Positions 11,738 to 22,638 of a stretch of DNA of 64,000 nucleotides are shown here, in pieces. The notes under the pieces are model-generated. The model was not told where the DNA came from. It saw nothing but the letters and a program-made list of their open reading frames with translations, and ran no database searches. Within the stretch, counting starts at the first letter, position 1, and each line of letters starts with the position of its first letter. The translations under genes were made by a program, and so were the position numbers. The stretch comes from Nemania diffusa (lineage: Eukaryota; Ascomycota; Sordariomycetes; Xylariales; Xylariaceae): assembly GCA_038501195.1 (NCBI GenBank), contig JBBPUQ010000008.1, positions 414,001 to 478,000 on the forward strand. Reading direction: 5' to 3'.

Positions 11738-13454
11738 CTAATCTGAGACTGTCTCAAATCTTAAATGTAGGGCATTGCCTTTCGGATGTCCCGTGTACAT
11801 ATCAGTTTGCTCGATTCCGCTGTCGTCAAAAATGTGACTTATGAAATTGGAGTATATCGCAGCGATAGTGAGCTTCATGTCTGATGCACCGGATTTTAGT
11901 TAGCAGACGGGATGATGGCTATATAATCGATACGAAATACGAACCATGCATAGCAAAGTTAGAACCGAGACACATTCTACCTCCACTAGAGAATCCCCAG
12001 AACTGTTTATTAGCAGCTTCCCTGCTCGAATAATAATTTCCATCTGTCATCCAGCGCGTGTAGTCCCATTCCTCCGACATTGGATAAGCTCGCTCGTCCC
12101 GATGTAGGTTATAGGCGGATGCGGATATGCGAGTACCACCAGGGATTTCAAACGGCCCTATTCGACAGGATGGAAACGGGGCCACCCTTGGTTCTGGGCC
12201 ACCGGCAGGCGCATACCGTCTGACGGTTTCCCATATCATGGCATGAAGCTTTGGCAAACCATGTAGCTGTTTGAAATCTGGCATTGCTATCCTCCCATTT
12301 CTCAATACCATGCTAGGCCGCAGAGACAGTAGTTCGTTTCTCAGTTCTTTCTGTAGCTCAAGGGACTGTGAAAGGTGGTAAGAAAGATACGTCAAGGCTA
12401 CCCCCGTGGTCTCTTCGCCAGCTAATAGATGATCAAAAACCTCAGAAGCAATAGATAGCTCTGGGTTTAGTAGGCCGGTTGAATGAATGGGAGACGCTGC
12501 TCCATGCATCTCTTTCTCCTTCTCGTACCCTGCAAGTAGCGTGCGTACGACTATAGGGTCGTTAGCTGAGTCAATCTCTGGCTTTGATTCCCGTAGGTCT
12601 TGTATCGTGGCATCAGTCAGCTCTTTGCACCACGTCTCCAACTCTCGGTTTGCCATATCGACCCATTGAGGAGTTAACCTAATGCCTATGTATCGAAGAG
12701 CATTTGAAAGACGAGGGTATTCCTGGGCAAAGAACCCGTACCCTTTGCGCGTCGTGTACAGTTTCAGCCAATGCTCCCGAAGCGCCTTATTCTTGATGAA
12801 GTTGGAGCTACGACGAAGGCCAAAGCAGTACGCCGAGATAAAGTCCATAGATACCGCGCAGAAAAGGGAATGGACGTCAAGAACGCCGGGAGCCTGACTC
12901 TGCAACACAGATGCTTCTAATTCTGGCATCAACCTTGTATTCAAGATCAACTCGGACTGGGCGGCCTGCGAAATGGAAGTGTTGATGTAAGATTTCGAAT
13001 AGACATTAGAAATCATCCGCTTTCTAATCGAATGAGGCTTTGAGTGTGCCGACGAAAACATGCAGGGGACTCTAGCGAAACTCAGTGCTGCTCGCTGCAA
13101 AAAAGAGTGGCCAATTTACCCGTAGTTGTCGAACACCGAGTACCAGGAGTGCTTATCGAAGCCACCCTGATAGATGATCTTGACGGCTTCGATGCTAGTG
13201 ACACTCACTTCACGAGGACCAACTCGGACAACCTGGCCGCATCTTCTATGTGCGGCTAGCAGGGTCCGGTTCTCTCTGCTGTAGAAGCGGGCAATAGAGA
13301 TCCATGCACCCGAGATAGAGCACGTCCAGTGCGGGGTTGGGATCCGGGCTAGAGGCGAGAAGAGGGCTGGATACAGCACGAAGTGATACAAAGACCACAG
13401 GATCACGAGGATACTGGCAGCAGAACAGAGGCTACTGAGACTTGTGAAAGCCAT
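11738..13454 (-). CDS. Cytochrome P450 monooxygenase
   Basis: Three exons (13454-13120, 13071-11945, 11880-11738) encode 534 residues. The introns are 48 nt (GTAAAT..CTAG) and 64 nt (GTTCGT, branch GCTAAC, end TCAG). The N-terminus holds a membrane anchor (SAASILVILWSLYHFVLYPALF) followed by the proline-rich hinge IPTPHW, so it should sit on the ER. The I-helix oxygen-binding motif AGEETTG is at about 329-335, the K-helix ETVRR (E-x-x-R) at 393-396, and the heme loop FSSGGRMCLG carries the cysteine ligand near 479. The third exon supplies the usual end after the heme loop (AMHDMKLTIAAIYSNF), which confirms the weak GTTCGT donor. Length is normal. The substrate is unknown. The convergent peroxidase is also a heme oxidant, but that alone does not show a shared pathway. 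Confidence 0.92.
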
Positions 13455-14145
13455 TACGGAGCGCTAGGTACAGAAGATGTTTGAGTAAGCCAGAAAAGTA
13501 GTGTTGGGTTAGGAGATAGGAATTCAATTCCACCCACCCTCCATGAATGATTAGGTATTAATGTCTATGTTGCATTACGATAAGAGCTGACGGAGGCAGT
13601 AATTAGCCGTACGGGAAAACCTATCTATCATGGGCTGAATCAATTTGGATAGTAGTCTAGAAAGCACCATGATTGCGAATGACTAAACTGGTAGAAAATA
13701 TTGATATTTTGGTCAACGGAAGAAGGGTGGAGGATTAATCTATATAGAATAAATGTGTAAAGAAAACTGAGAGGTTTAATTACATATAAATTAATACTCA
13801 GGAGATATGCAATAATAAAGCGGACTTGCTCTTGGCGGGTTATGACGCAAAGACGGTGCCGACACAAAACAAAAACTTGGACCATTGTATCTAAATGCTA
13901 ACATCGACGCGTTCTGAGTTTGGTCTATCTCAACATATTGAATAAAAGCGAAATGTATGCATTCGCATTTGCAAACCTTTTAACCATGTGCCTCTGCACT
14001 CGCTCCATGTTATAGCCAGGCCGACCGAGGCTTAGTAAATGTATTGGGAGCGAGCATTAGTTTACTGCTGTTGTGTGTCAGTCTTGGCAAAGTCACTCTA
14101 ACTTTGGAGACAATATGAACTCGATCCTCATCATCAGCTTCTTCA
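13455..14145. other. Divergent intergenic region with a short upstream ORF
   Basis: This should hold the promoters of the P450 (-) and the F-box gene (+). An upstream ORF of 16 codons starts at ATG 14115 and ends at TAG 14165, overlapping the F-box start at 14146 in another frame. The minus-strand open frame at 13640-13885 has no motif. Confidence 0.4.
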
Positions 14146-16062
14146 ATGCACCCATCTATGTCTAGAGGAAGAGATCCAGTATCTGTGCCCAATATGCCGT
14201 CTTCACAGATTTTAGACGTCCCGAGGCTTGATACCCTACCTACCGATATTCTGTTTATCATCTTGGGCTACCTGGACACGGCTCGAAGTGTAGCCCACCT
14301 CGCAGCAACCTGCAAGGGGCTCTGTCAGCTTATTTCGACAAAAGGGTGGCGAATATTTGTGAAAAGCTGTTTCAACAGTCTCACACTCCCGACGACCGAC
14401 TCTGATCAAGACTGGGTGGCCCTTGCACGTGTACTGACAGCACAATCACGAGATTGGGATCGGCGGGCTTTCGTTTTCTATTCGCTCTCACCGCCCGAGA
14501 CGCGACGTTCTGGTGCACGAAGAGGTCAGGGAATCCAGTCTATCCCCGGCAATATCATCGTGGATGCTCACTTACAGAGGCGAGGGCGTCTTGACGAAGA
14601 GCTGGTGGTTTGGGGCTCGGGCGAAGATGTTGTCGCCCGGGTTCAGCGAAGGGACCGGATGACTGTGGTTTCCGAGAGTTGGCACTGCAGTAAAGGATCC
14701 GAAGCCGGTTTCTTCGCGGGAAAGGACGATACTACAGCCATATCCATCGTCAAGTCGCGCTCGTTTGGAGAAAACGAAGATTCGGGAGTCTTGGTCGGGA
14801 GGGCTAATGGCGACCTGCGTTTGCTCTCCATTGGCGACTCTAGCTTCGGCCGCACACTAATGCATTTTCGGCCATCACCCTCCTTTCCTGCTCATCAGAA
14901 TGGGATACGAGCAATTGACATTGATGGTGGTTCTAATACATTAGTAACTGGCACTAGGAAAAGTGTCTGGCTCTATCCGATCCGACATCATGACTCGGTG
15001 TGCTCGGATAGTATGAGAGAGCCCTCAAGTGTCGATCCCATCGCTTCCGTTTCCCTCAAAGATGCGGGGCAATCTCCCCCTTTTGATTTCATCCGGTCTA
15101 CGAAGATGTTGAATCAAGAAACTATTGCCGTGGCTCTGAACAGGAGTTTCGATCCTATTCGTGTTTTGAATGTTACCCCGGCCGGCCTAGATATCTCTAC
15201 ACCGATCAGGATGCCAAACGAACAACCTTACATCAATGGCAACCCTCGGACTGTGCGGGCACTTCTCCCTGTGGATATGAGATCTGTTGCAAGCGGCGGC
15301 CGAAATGTCTTGCTCAGTTCTTGGGATGATGGCACTATTCGGCTTCAAGATCTACGAACTCCGTCACCGGCGGATCGGGTATACCAGGACAACTTCGAAG
15401 TCGCCACCCCCATCAATGCACTGCTCTCTCATGGCCTCGAGAGATTCGTTGCAGGCAGTGCCTACTCGAATATGCTGAAAGTCTTCGATTTTCGTTGGCC
15501 CAAAGAATATTACCATACCGATTCGTTGCCATGTACTAGTAAAAACCCCTATCCTACTCCTAGGCCGCCGACGATCGTCGAAGAACCAGAATATCACCAT
15601 GACCAACCATTTTGTAATCATATGCTTGGTCGCCTCTGCCGATGGCATGCATTGTCACGTCACAATTTCTATCGCCCGAACTGCAACATCTACCTACCAG
15701 CCCGAAACTATGCAAGTTCGCCCATTTACTCTTTAGCAAAGCCCTCTGATGTTTCTCCCACTATTTACGCGGGTCTTTCTGGCCTTCTTGTAGAATTTAC
15801 ATTGAAAAGTGGCATGTATAGCGCTTCTATATCAAACACAAACCCCCTCTACTCTCGTCAAAGAGGAAAAGTGGCAATTTTAGAGACAGGAGAAGGTTCG
15901 GCTATTTTAGACATCAGTAAATGCCAGCGCGTGCCGGAGATTCGGCGACAGTCCTTTAGCAACGACGAGGGTGATGGCGTCGTTGCGAGGAGACGGCATC
16001 GACTTGATGAGGCTCTACAGGATCGTTGCGAATGGCAGGATTTGGAACCTTCTGTTCCGTGA
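14146..16062 (+). CDS. F-box protein with WD40-like C-terminal region
   Basis: One uninterrupted exon encodes 638 residues. An F-box is clear at about 28-70 (LDTLPTDILFIILGYLDTARSVAHLAATCKGL), the Skp1-binding module of SCF ubiquitin ligases. The rest contains weakly conserved WD40-like blades, for example around AHQNGIRAIDIDGGSNTLVTGT and NVLLSSWDDGTIRLQDLR, so a substrate-binding propeller is likely. Few blades carry the classical Trp-Asp ending. The start at 14146 is preceded by a short overlapping upstream ORF, and a second in-frame ATG at 14158 would lie inside it, so translation may be modulated. The substrate is unknown. Confidence 0.85.
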   Translation: MHPSMSRGRDPVSVPNMPSSQILDVPRLDTLPTDILFIILGYLDTARSVAHLAATCKGLCQLISTKGWRIFVKSCFNSLTLPTTDSDQDWVALARVLTAQSRDWDRRAFVFYSLSPPETRRSGARRGQGIQSIPGNIIVDAHLQRRGRLDEELVVWGSGEDVVARVQRRDRMTVVSESWHCSKGSEAGFFAGKDDTTAISIVKSRSFGENEDSGVLVGRANGDLRLLSIGDSSFGRTLMHFRPSPSFPAHQNGIRAIDIDGGSNTLVTGTRKSVWLYPIRHHDSVCSDSMREPSSVDPIASVSLKDAGQSPPFDFIRSTKMLNQETIAVALNRSFDPIRVLNVTPAGLDISTPIRMPNEQPYINGNPRTVRALLPVDMRSVASGGRNVLLSSWDDGTIRLQDLRTPSPADRVYQDNFEVATPINALLSHGLERFVAGSAYSNMLKVFDFRWPKEYYHTDSLPCTSKNPYPTPRPPTIVEEPEYHHDQPFCNHMLGRLCRWHALSRHNFYRPNCNIYLPARNYASSPIYSLAKPSDVSPTIYAGLSGLLVEFTLKSGMYSASISNTNPLYSRQRGKVAILETGEGSAILDISKCQRVPEIRRQSFSNDEGDGVVARRRHRLDEALQDRCEWQDLEPSVP

Positions 16063-16475
16063 AACACTGATAGGCAGTGACCTCCCTATTCCTATGCAAT
16101 ACGTACCAAAATTAGAGGTGCAGATCTCCGACCTCAGACAGCGGACTGCTTGTATTGGAACTTTTTAGACTCTCGAAACTCATGAAGACATTATAAATAG
16201 TCGAGTAATTTTGAAGCCGGCTATACAACAACTGTACGAAATTGACCTCCAAGTGACTCGCAATGCCGCGAACTTGGTGTGCGAAAAACTCGAATATGAG
16301 TGAAATAGGGGCCACATAGAGATATTGATACCTAAGCAATGAGTGAGTGACTAGTGCAGGTTCCTATTACAAGGCTTCAATGTGAACTTCAATCGACATC
16401 CTCTCACTTTCTCTCCCAGTTTGATAGATTACCATCATAATCTATTCCCCCGCCGCCCCTCATATTGCACCAACT
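16063..16475. other. Convergent intergenic region
   Basis: This lies between the stop codons of the F-box gene (+) and the lectin gene (-). I see no supported gene. Overlapping open frames near 16112-16339 have no motif. Confidence 0.4.
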
Positions 16476-16930
16476 TTACTGCTTCATAGTATTGCTAGAC
16501 CAGATTGGAGTGCCCTTGTAGATAACAACATTGCCATCGTTCTGAACAGCAACAATGCAAGTGCTGTTGCCTTTGGAGGTGTTGTCGGTGTGCCAGATAG
16601 GCGTGCCATCATTATCGCTGTATTAAATGACTGTTATTAGCAACGAAATACAATTGCTTGTATACTGCTCATGGCGCCCGATTGTGAAAAAACCAGAATA
16701 GGGGTGGGGGAAAGGTGAACGTACTACATGCAAAGATTGCCGTCTTCTTGCATATGAATTCCCTTCACATTATATTTCTGCTCTCGCGTGTTCTCCCACT
16801 GGCATTCGCCGCCCCAGTAGATGGCGACTTTGCCGTCGTCCTGCATCCTCAATTCGACGGTGCCGTCATTGCTGAAGAGGCTCGTGCCATTGAGCAGCCA
16901 CTCGCCGTTTCCAAGGGTGTTATGAGACAT
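16476..16930 (-). CDS. Bulb-type (monocot mannose-binding) lectin domain protein
   Basis: Two exons (16930-16728, 16617-16476) flank a 110-nt intron (GTAGTA..ACAG) and give 114 residues, the usual size of a single B-lectin domain. The domain has three pseudo-repeats, each expected to carry the mannose motif Q-x-D-x-N-x-V-x-Y. The third is perfect (QNDGNVVIY, 93-101). The first has Lys and Ala in place of Asn and Val (QDDGKVAIY, 30-38), and the second has lost the Val and Tyr (QEDGNLCID, 61-69). At most one canonical sugar site is therefore intact. There is no signal peptide, so it is probably cytosolic. Related small fungal lectins are thought to act in defence or storage, but the role here is not shown. 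A TATA box lies about 145 bp upstream. Confidence 0.88.
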
Positions 16931-17068
16931 AGTGAATAGGTATGAAGATTCCGAGAGGGGTTTTCAGAATTTATTGGGCTAGAAGTGTGCTTGTTAAGTG
17001 TTTTGGTCCTTGAGTGTTGAAGAGCAAAACTCAACAAAGGCAACCTAAAAAACAAGGAGAGGATGGCC

Positions 17069-17080
17069 GCCTTTATACCC
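17069..17080 (-). promoter_or_regulatory. TATA box of the lectin gene
   Basis: Read on the minus strand, GGTATAAAGGCGG lies about 145 bp upstream of the lectin ATG. It is a textbook TATA element and suggests a strong or regulated promoter with a 5' leader of roughly 110 nt. Transcription data are not available here. Confidence 0.55.
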
Positions 17081-17429
17081 TTCGACATCTGCTTAGACCG
17101 CCATTCATCTTTGTGCGATGTTTACTTCTTGGCCCGTGCCTCTTGCAATCTGGTTACCTTGTGTTTTGAATTCTGAATAGGAGCTCTAGCTTCCCCGCCA
17201 TCTCCACGTAAACACCTCGAGAATTGCTGTTTGTCAGTGTGTCTTCTTCAGGGACCTATCACAGGCGATCGCTACCATGATCTCTTGGAATCTATTCCTG
17301 TCATTCCCTCTGGATTTAGCTGAAAGGCACATTAGTGCAGCCTAAACGACGACTTCGATACCCCGCCTTGGCGGCTACCCTCAATAACCATGCGACTTCA
17401 TCAAGCCGCCGACGTACAGAAACCGTTGA

Positions 17430-17621
17430 CGTGGGCTTATTAGCCAATTGGACGAATCGGTGAAGGAGCTGCGAACCATCGCTTCGGCGATGCACAACGT
17501 GACAAGACGCCGAGAGCTACGACGCCGCGCAAGCGTGCTAGCCCCTGAAAGCGAGGAATCGATCTTAATAGACGCACCAATGCTTTGCCCTCCATTTCCC
17601 TACTGCGTCTACGCCGTCTGA
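17430..17621 (+). pseudogene. Coding-like relic, family not recognised
   Basis: This open frame of 63 codons follows an in-frame TGA at 17427 and ends in TGA at 17619-17621. It reads like a helical protein segment: LISQLDESVKELRTIASAM, then an Arg-rich run, then SVLAPESEESILID. Codon choice and GC content are clearly higher than in the flanks. There is no start codon before the internal Met near 17490 and no clear splice partner, so it is most likely the remains of a gene. I cannot name the family. Confidence 0.3.
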
Positions 17622-18845
17622 TAGCGGTTCTATTCACAATTACGAGTGGGTCCCGCGCCCAGCAAATATACGACACGCGGTCGACCAGCCTCCAGACTGA
17701 TATAAGCAAGGCGCAGGGAACTTTTAGAAAGATCTATATGTACTCCACGGCTAGCAGTGCAACTTTAACCTCGAGAAATGTGAAGAAGCTACTATATCAT
17801 GCTCGAGGCGCTATGTTTCGATACACGCGGGTCGGCCCTTGACGTAACCTGATTGCAAGCCCTTACGCGGCCCCTTCCACAAGCGCGGAAAGGGGTGACC
17901 TTCATCTCCGAGCTGAGATGGTTTTCTAAATGTGTGATATATCACATGTATGACACAATTAGAGAGAATTGGCTTGGGCGATTACGACGCGCCGTGGCAC
18001 CGGGGTTTCTACCGCTGCGATCTTTTGCACAAATGTGGTATATGTTAAACCTGCTACACGAATCAAAGCTTTGGGGTTTTGAGTCATATTCCGCCCTGTC
18101 CTTCTTGAGAGGTCTTCTTCTCTAGTACCAAATAATATACCCTATCGTGTATTGAGGTGCACAACTAACTTTGGAAATGCAGTATACCACCGCGCCCGGA
18201 CCGATTCGAGTTATTATTGTCGACAGACACTGACTCATTCTATCGTTGGCATTTCTCTGATACTTGAGCGATGTAACAACTCGGAAATGTCCTTTCATAT
18301 AATTAATGACTCACCACCGTGCCTGATGAGTCGGCGAAAAGGTCGGCCTCCCGCAAAATATCCCGCAAGATAACATATGAAAGATGAGGTTAATTATGAG
18401 ATTATATCCATGCACTGCGGCCTGGTATGCGTGACATGTAGCACTCAACCCGAAGACTTCTTACTGGCTGCTGATTACGAGAAAACATCGGACTTAGTCA
18501 TAACACTCTATAAACTGTATTATATACGCCAAACATACAAATATTTCAGTATAAATCACACTCTCTCGATGCAACAATATCGGCCATCCAGGTCTAGAGC
18601 AACAAGTAAGCGAGATAGATATCTTAGCCTATTGTTGGCTTCACAGTTTTATACGGTGACCTTTCTGAGTGGTTACCTTTAATGTCAAGGATGTTATTTG
18701 TTCACCCCCTATTCTCCAGCCCGCGCAGTTGATAATGAAATGAAGCGATATGAAATTCATGTAGACTAAAATGCCTGTCCTGATAATACACCATATTCGC
18801 GGTTATAGAAACGAGAGCAGACAAAACCAATGACTTAGGCACTGA

Positions 18846-20092
18846 CTAACTTGATTGTGCCTTAATTTCAGTCTCGTGCTGCTCTAGAATTCTATGCATC
18901 AACGTTAAGTCACTCGTCTTCGGTCCCTCTCTATGTGCATCTAGCCACAGCATTTGGCTCTCCCAGAGCTTCCAATGATTCCACTCCCTCCGAGATATAT
19001 GGTGTTGCATAATCCTGTCAAACGCTTGGTCATGGCACTCCAGCCACTCCTTTTCAGTTCTAGATATATTTCTTCTGTATCGAATTTTCTGAGACACCGT
19101 GTGCTCCATGAATTCATTCCACTTGTTCTCGTCCATCTCATTTCGAAGCTCGGATAAAGTCCTGCCAGGGCCAGCCAGTGGCACTGGGCTTGGACGTTGA
19201 AATGGAAGGCCTTGAATGTAGTTTCTGATATTCTTTGTTACCTGCTGTGTCTTTCTGAACGATGGTTAGTAAGATCTAGTTCTGGATGGCTAAAGCTTAC
19301 AGTGACTTTCCAGTCCAGCGGTAGACAAGTATAGGAAGATCACCGTGTTGCATATCTGGCGGCACTATCCCGGTATCAAGCAAGAACCGAACCTTCTCCC
19401 CATCCACTGTAGGAAATCCATTTGTCCTAATGAAATCAGAGTCTTCAATCATATTCCGTCCCCAAAGATGCTGGCAAATAAGATGTCCCATTGTTACTAG
19501 TCGGCGTTGCGGCTCTCCAGGAATCAGCTCAGAGCGGCATTTAACAACAACGCGTAAAGCCGGAGCCAGGGGCCCGCAGTGAATTAGAAGCGCATTAGCA
19601 CCGACAACGTCTTCCGGCTTGTTTTGTGCATTAGAAACGGCCTAAGGGTCAGCGATGGAGTCTTACAGTGATAGTCATCATATTGTTCCTGTGATAAAAT
19701 GTTCGGTAACTGTTAAGCAATAAACGGCCCAGCGACTTGACGGCGTTTGCTCACTCGCCGCCAGAATCACCAGCAGACGATCCACTTGAAGTCGACGGTG
19801 TGATGTATGCACATTCCTCGCACACAGTGTCCACGTCCCGGGTTTCGTGGTCCGCGTTCGGATCGTGGCCACGGCAGCCCACCTCGGTCCCCCCGGTCCA
19901 TGCGCTGCAGCGGCGCCAACCCTCTTGATGAGCCGCAGCGGGTTTGAGGTGAGTACACGTAAACCGATACCACACCTCGATGCACATAACTAGAATACCG
20001 TACAGTCCAGCGTTGAAGTTAGCTCTCTTCAAATGATTAACTACATGGTATGAAGATGTAGATGTGGGGTTTGTTCGGGGTTCGACCGGCAT
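18846..20092 (-). CDS. Orphan protein gene; exon structure unusual
   Basis: I do not recognise the family. The best in-frame assembly is 20092-19755, 19709-19667, 19641-19301 and 19254-18846, giving 376 residues. The intervals between exons are 45 nt (GTGAGC..ACAG), 25 nt (GTAAGA, CTGAC, TTAG) and 46 nt (GTAAGC, CTAAC, TCAG). The 45- and 46-nt introns are normal; 25 nt would be exceptionally short. The N-terminal part has six cysteines, including a CEEC pair near residue 98, and a Ser/Gly/Asp-rich linker. The middle (VVGANALLIHCGPLAPALRV) looks folded. The last about 130 residues are highly charged and helical, rich in Trp, Glu, Arg and His. Alternatives are two genes (one ending at 19751, one with an unseen first exon), or one gene disabled by a 25-bp insertion. 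The last two exons are the firmest part. Confidence 0.5.
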
Positions 20093-21499
20093 CTGATAAG
20101 GTAGGCGGCCTCCTGACTCTCCTTGTCAGCATATGTAGATCGTGGATACGACTGTTCGAAGGGGATTGGACAGAATGGATCAACTAACCGTTGATGGCTT
20201 AGCAACTAACTAAACGGGGTAAAATGTAGATAGATAGGGTGAGCATAGATTGATAGTTGCGGTAGAAGAATATCGTTATAATTAATAAGTATCACCGCGG
20301 TTTGCGTGAAAATGTGAGGCATTTACTGTGAATATGTAACTACTAGTCTGGGTACTTGTTAGAAATAACCACTGTGCCAAAAGATGAACTTAATGTTCCA
20401 ATTTCTATTGTAATATTTGTAACAGTACTAAATAGATTAATTCTAAACAAATATTTAGGACAAGCAGTATAGTATTAGGTGCCCCCGACTAGTTCTTACC
20501 TAATTATACCTAATTATATCTCAGGTGGCCGCTTTCGCTTTCTTGCTCTTAAAAGGGGTTACGAGGTTACCATCAAGCCTCAAGAGTAATCTAGAATAAT
20601 ATTATCCTCGACCTTCAGCTCGTCGTGTTAATTTCTAACTGCTCGATTGCAATGTTCGGCCGAGCTTCCTGCCTAAGTAGTATACAACTAGCATTATAGG
20701 AAGAGCCATAAACAACGCCAGCAGCATCTGCAATTCTAGTTCCGGTTAGATCAGACCGACCGATGTGCTTAATACAGAAAACCTTCAGCGCCGTCATATA
20801 AACGCCCCTGACGACATGACACGATTGTGCCGAAAGAGTACTATCGCCGCACCTAAGAGCATCTCTATATTGCATCGCAATTTATACTCCCTACCCACAT
20901 TATAGTGCATCCGATTGGTGGATGAGAAAAGAGTTGATGCAGGTGTCTGACAGGCGGGACGAGCCGGGAACCCTGGCAAGTCTAACAAACACAGTCTACA
21001 TACTGTACTGTAAGGAGACACGAAATATCTGCCCACTATACGCTCACCTGCTTATTTACACTGTACGTACCAGATTACCGGGTCGAATACTTAAGAGCAG
21101 GCTTGTTCGACCCGACGTCACATGCGGGGAGGGACAATGAATAGATATCTATTAATTAATCTCTAGTCTATATTTAGCCAATGCAGGATGAATACTCTCT
21201 AACGGGCACCCCTCAAATCTACCTTTTATCGCTTACAAAATCATAATCCCCCGACTTGCCATCTCACTGTGTAAGTGAACCGCCGGCTCGTTACAACTGC
21301 GACGTTTGCACGTACACAAGTACATATCCTAGAAAGAGTAGCCAATACTGAGAAAAACCTTGCCTACCTAGATATTAGTAACTAGAGCCCGGCTTATTGG
21401 TCGCATAATCAATTTATCGCCTACTAACTATGACTAACCATCCTAGTTATCCTAGCTCTCTAATATAGTAAAGAAACTAAGATACTATCACTAGTAGTT
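20093..21499. other. Intergenic region
   Basis: No gene is supported. At 20613-20720 the minus strand has a short open stretch ending in a hydrophobic segment with LFMALPIMLVVYYLGRKLGR, preceded by a splice-acceptor-like TTGCAG. It could be a decayed last exon of a membrane protein, but I find no partner exon. The rest is AT-leaning with dense stops. Confidence 0.35.
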
Positions 21500-22230
21500 T
21501 CACATCTCGCCACCACGAGGCAGCCTCCGCCACTCAAATGCCGTACTATTAGCTAGCGCAATAAGCGGAGCGACAAGAGTAACTAGAAATACATCCCTGA
21601 GGGCAGAGTTGAACGCTTCCGTAACAATTGCCACCAGGTCTGCGGGCACCACCGATCTAAACCCGTTCGCACCGGCCTTGATCACAGCTGCGCTGTCTAC
21701 TCCATATATTTGAAGATTCCTCAGGAGCTTGTCGTTGAAGACGTTTTGTCCATACTCGTGACCAATATACCTCCAAGACCTTGAAAGAATATGACCATCA
21801 CACAGCCTGTTGGGACGTCTACCTTGTCGAGAACTGTTTGAACCGCTATTATAGGCATCTGATTGCATAGTCCGTACCCAATACCGAATACAATCTGGTA
21901 TCCAATCCATGCCGAAGGTGGGCTATCAACGTGAATAAGCTGAAACAGGCCACCTCCTACGGCAAGGATGGGAGGGCCGATCCACGTGAATGGCACGTAA
22001 TACCTGAGCTTAGAGGTCACCCGACCAGCGATCACAGTGGTAAGTGTGTTGGAGATAACGAGTGGAAGTATGAAGATTCCGGAAGTCTGAGCATTGGCGT
22101 TCTTTACAGACTGGAAATAGATAGGCCAGTAATATATAAGATCTGTGTCAGATTTGGCTACTAAAGTTCGGGCATGGCTTGTTCGACATAGCACTACCCT
22201 AGTTTGCCTCCTTAATATAGACATAGGTGA
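21500..22230 (-). pseudogene. MFS multidrug transporter, 5'-truncated and frameshifted
   Basis: The C-terminal half of a 14-helix MFS exporter of the DHA2 type can be read on the minus strand. It starts with YYWPIYFQSVKNANAQTSGI near 22135 and runs through several membrane helices to FFQGLGGILVT near 21760. There the frame breaks: the next family segment, QNVFNDKLLRNLQIYGVD, continues in another frame as if one base were lost. It then runs to the stop at 21500. Upstream of about 22230 nothing matches the N-terminal half. It is therefore a pseudogene or a badly decayed copy. It lies directly downstream of an intact MFS gene of a different subfamily, so it is not a tandem duplicate of that one. 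Confidence 0.75.
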
Positions 22231-22638
22231 ACCTTGGGGTAGCCTTGCTGATTGACGAAACACACGGGCTATGCAGAGACTAGAAATAACTGCAGTAGTT
22301 GGCTTGACATACATGCATACTGCATTGCTGCTGCATCTGCAGCTGCGGACCGTCTATCCGCGTGGCATCCAACATAAGGGTATATCCAGCGAGGGCAGGG
22401 GTTAAGGCCGCGCAATTGGCCTGGAAATATCTCCTATGTTACAGATTGGCATTCCTGATAACTGAACAGAAGTTCCTAGCATCTGCCGCCTCGCGAGAAT
22501 AACGCCAGGGTTTAGTAAAACTAGTACAGGGGCAGAGTGGTTTTCAAGCAGCATTTAGAGTTGTCCGAATTGTTACGTTAAGCAGTATAACAGCAGCAAT
22601 AACAACTACTGTTCCTTTTCTCTTATATCTGGTTTTTA
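22231..22638. other. Spacer between the MFS relic and the intact MFS gene
   Basis: It probably includes the lost N-terminal part of the MFS pseudogene, now unrecognisable, and the 3' flank of the gene ending at 22639. No other feature is visible. Confidence 0.35.

Larger units (their letters stand above)
16931..18845. other. Intergenic region with one coding-like relic
   Basis: The first about 200 bp are the lectin promoter and leader. A GC-richer island at about 17360-17660 contains the relic listed at 17430-17621. The open frames at 17853-18125 and 18377-18682 show no domain, no splice logic and ordinary intergenic composition, so I do not call them genes. Confidence 0.4.

Noticed and set aside
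10187..13454. Secondary-metabolite gene cluster
   Set aside because: Peroxidase, P450, transporters and a regulator are spread over 27 kb among unrelated genes, with no backbone synthase in the window.
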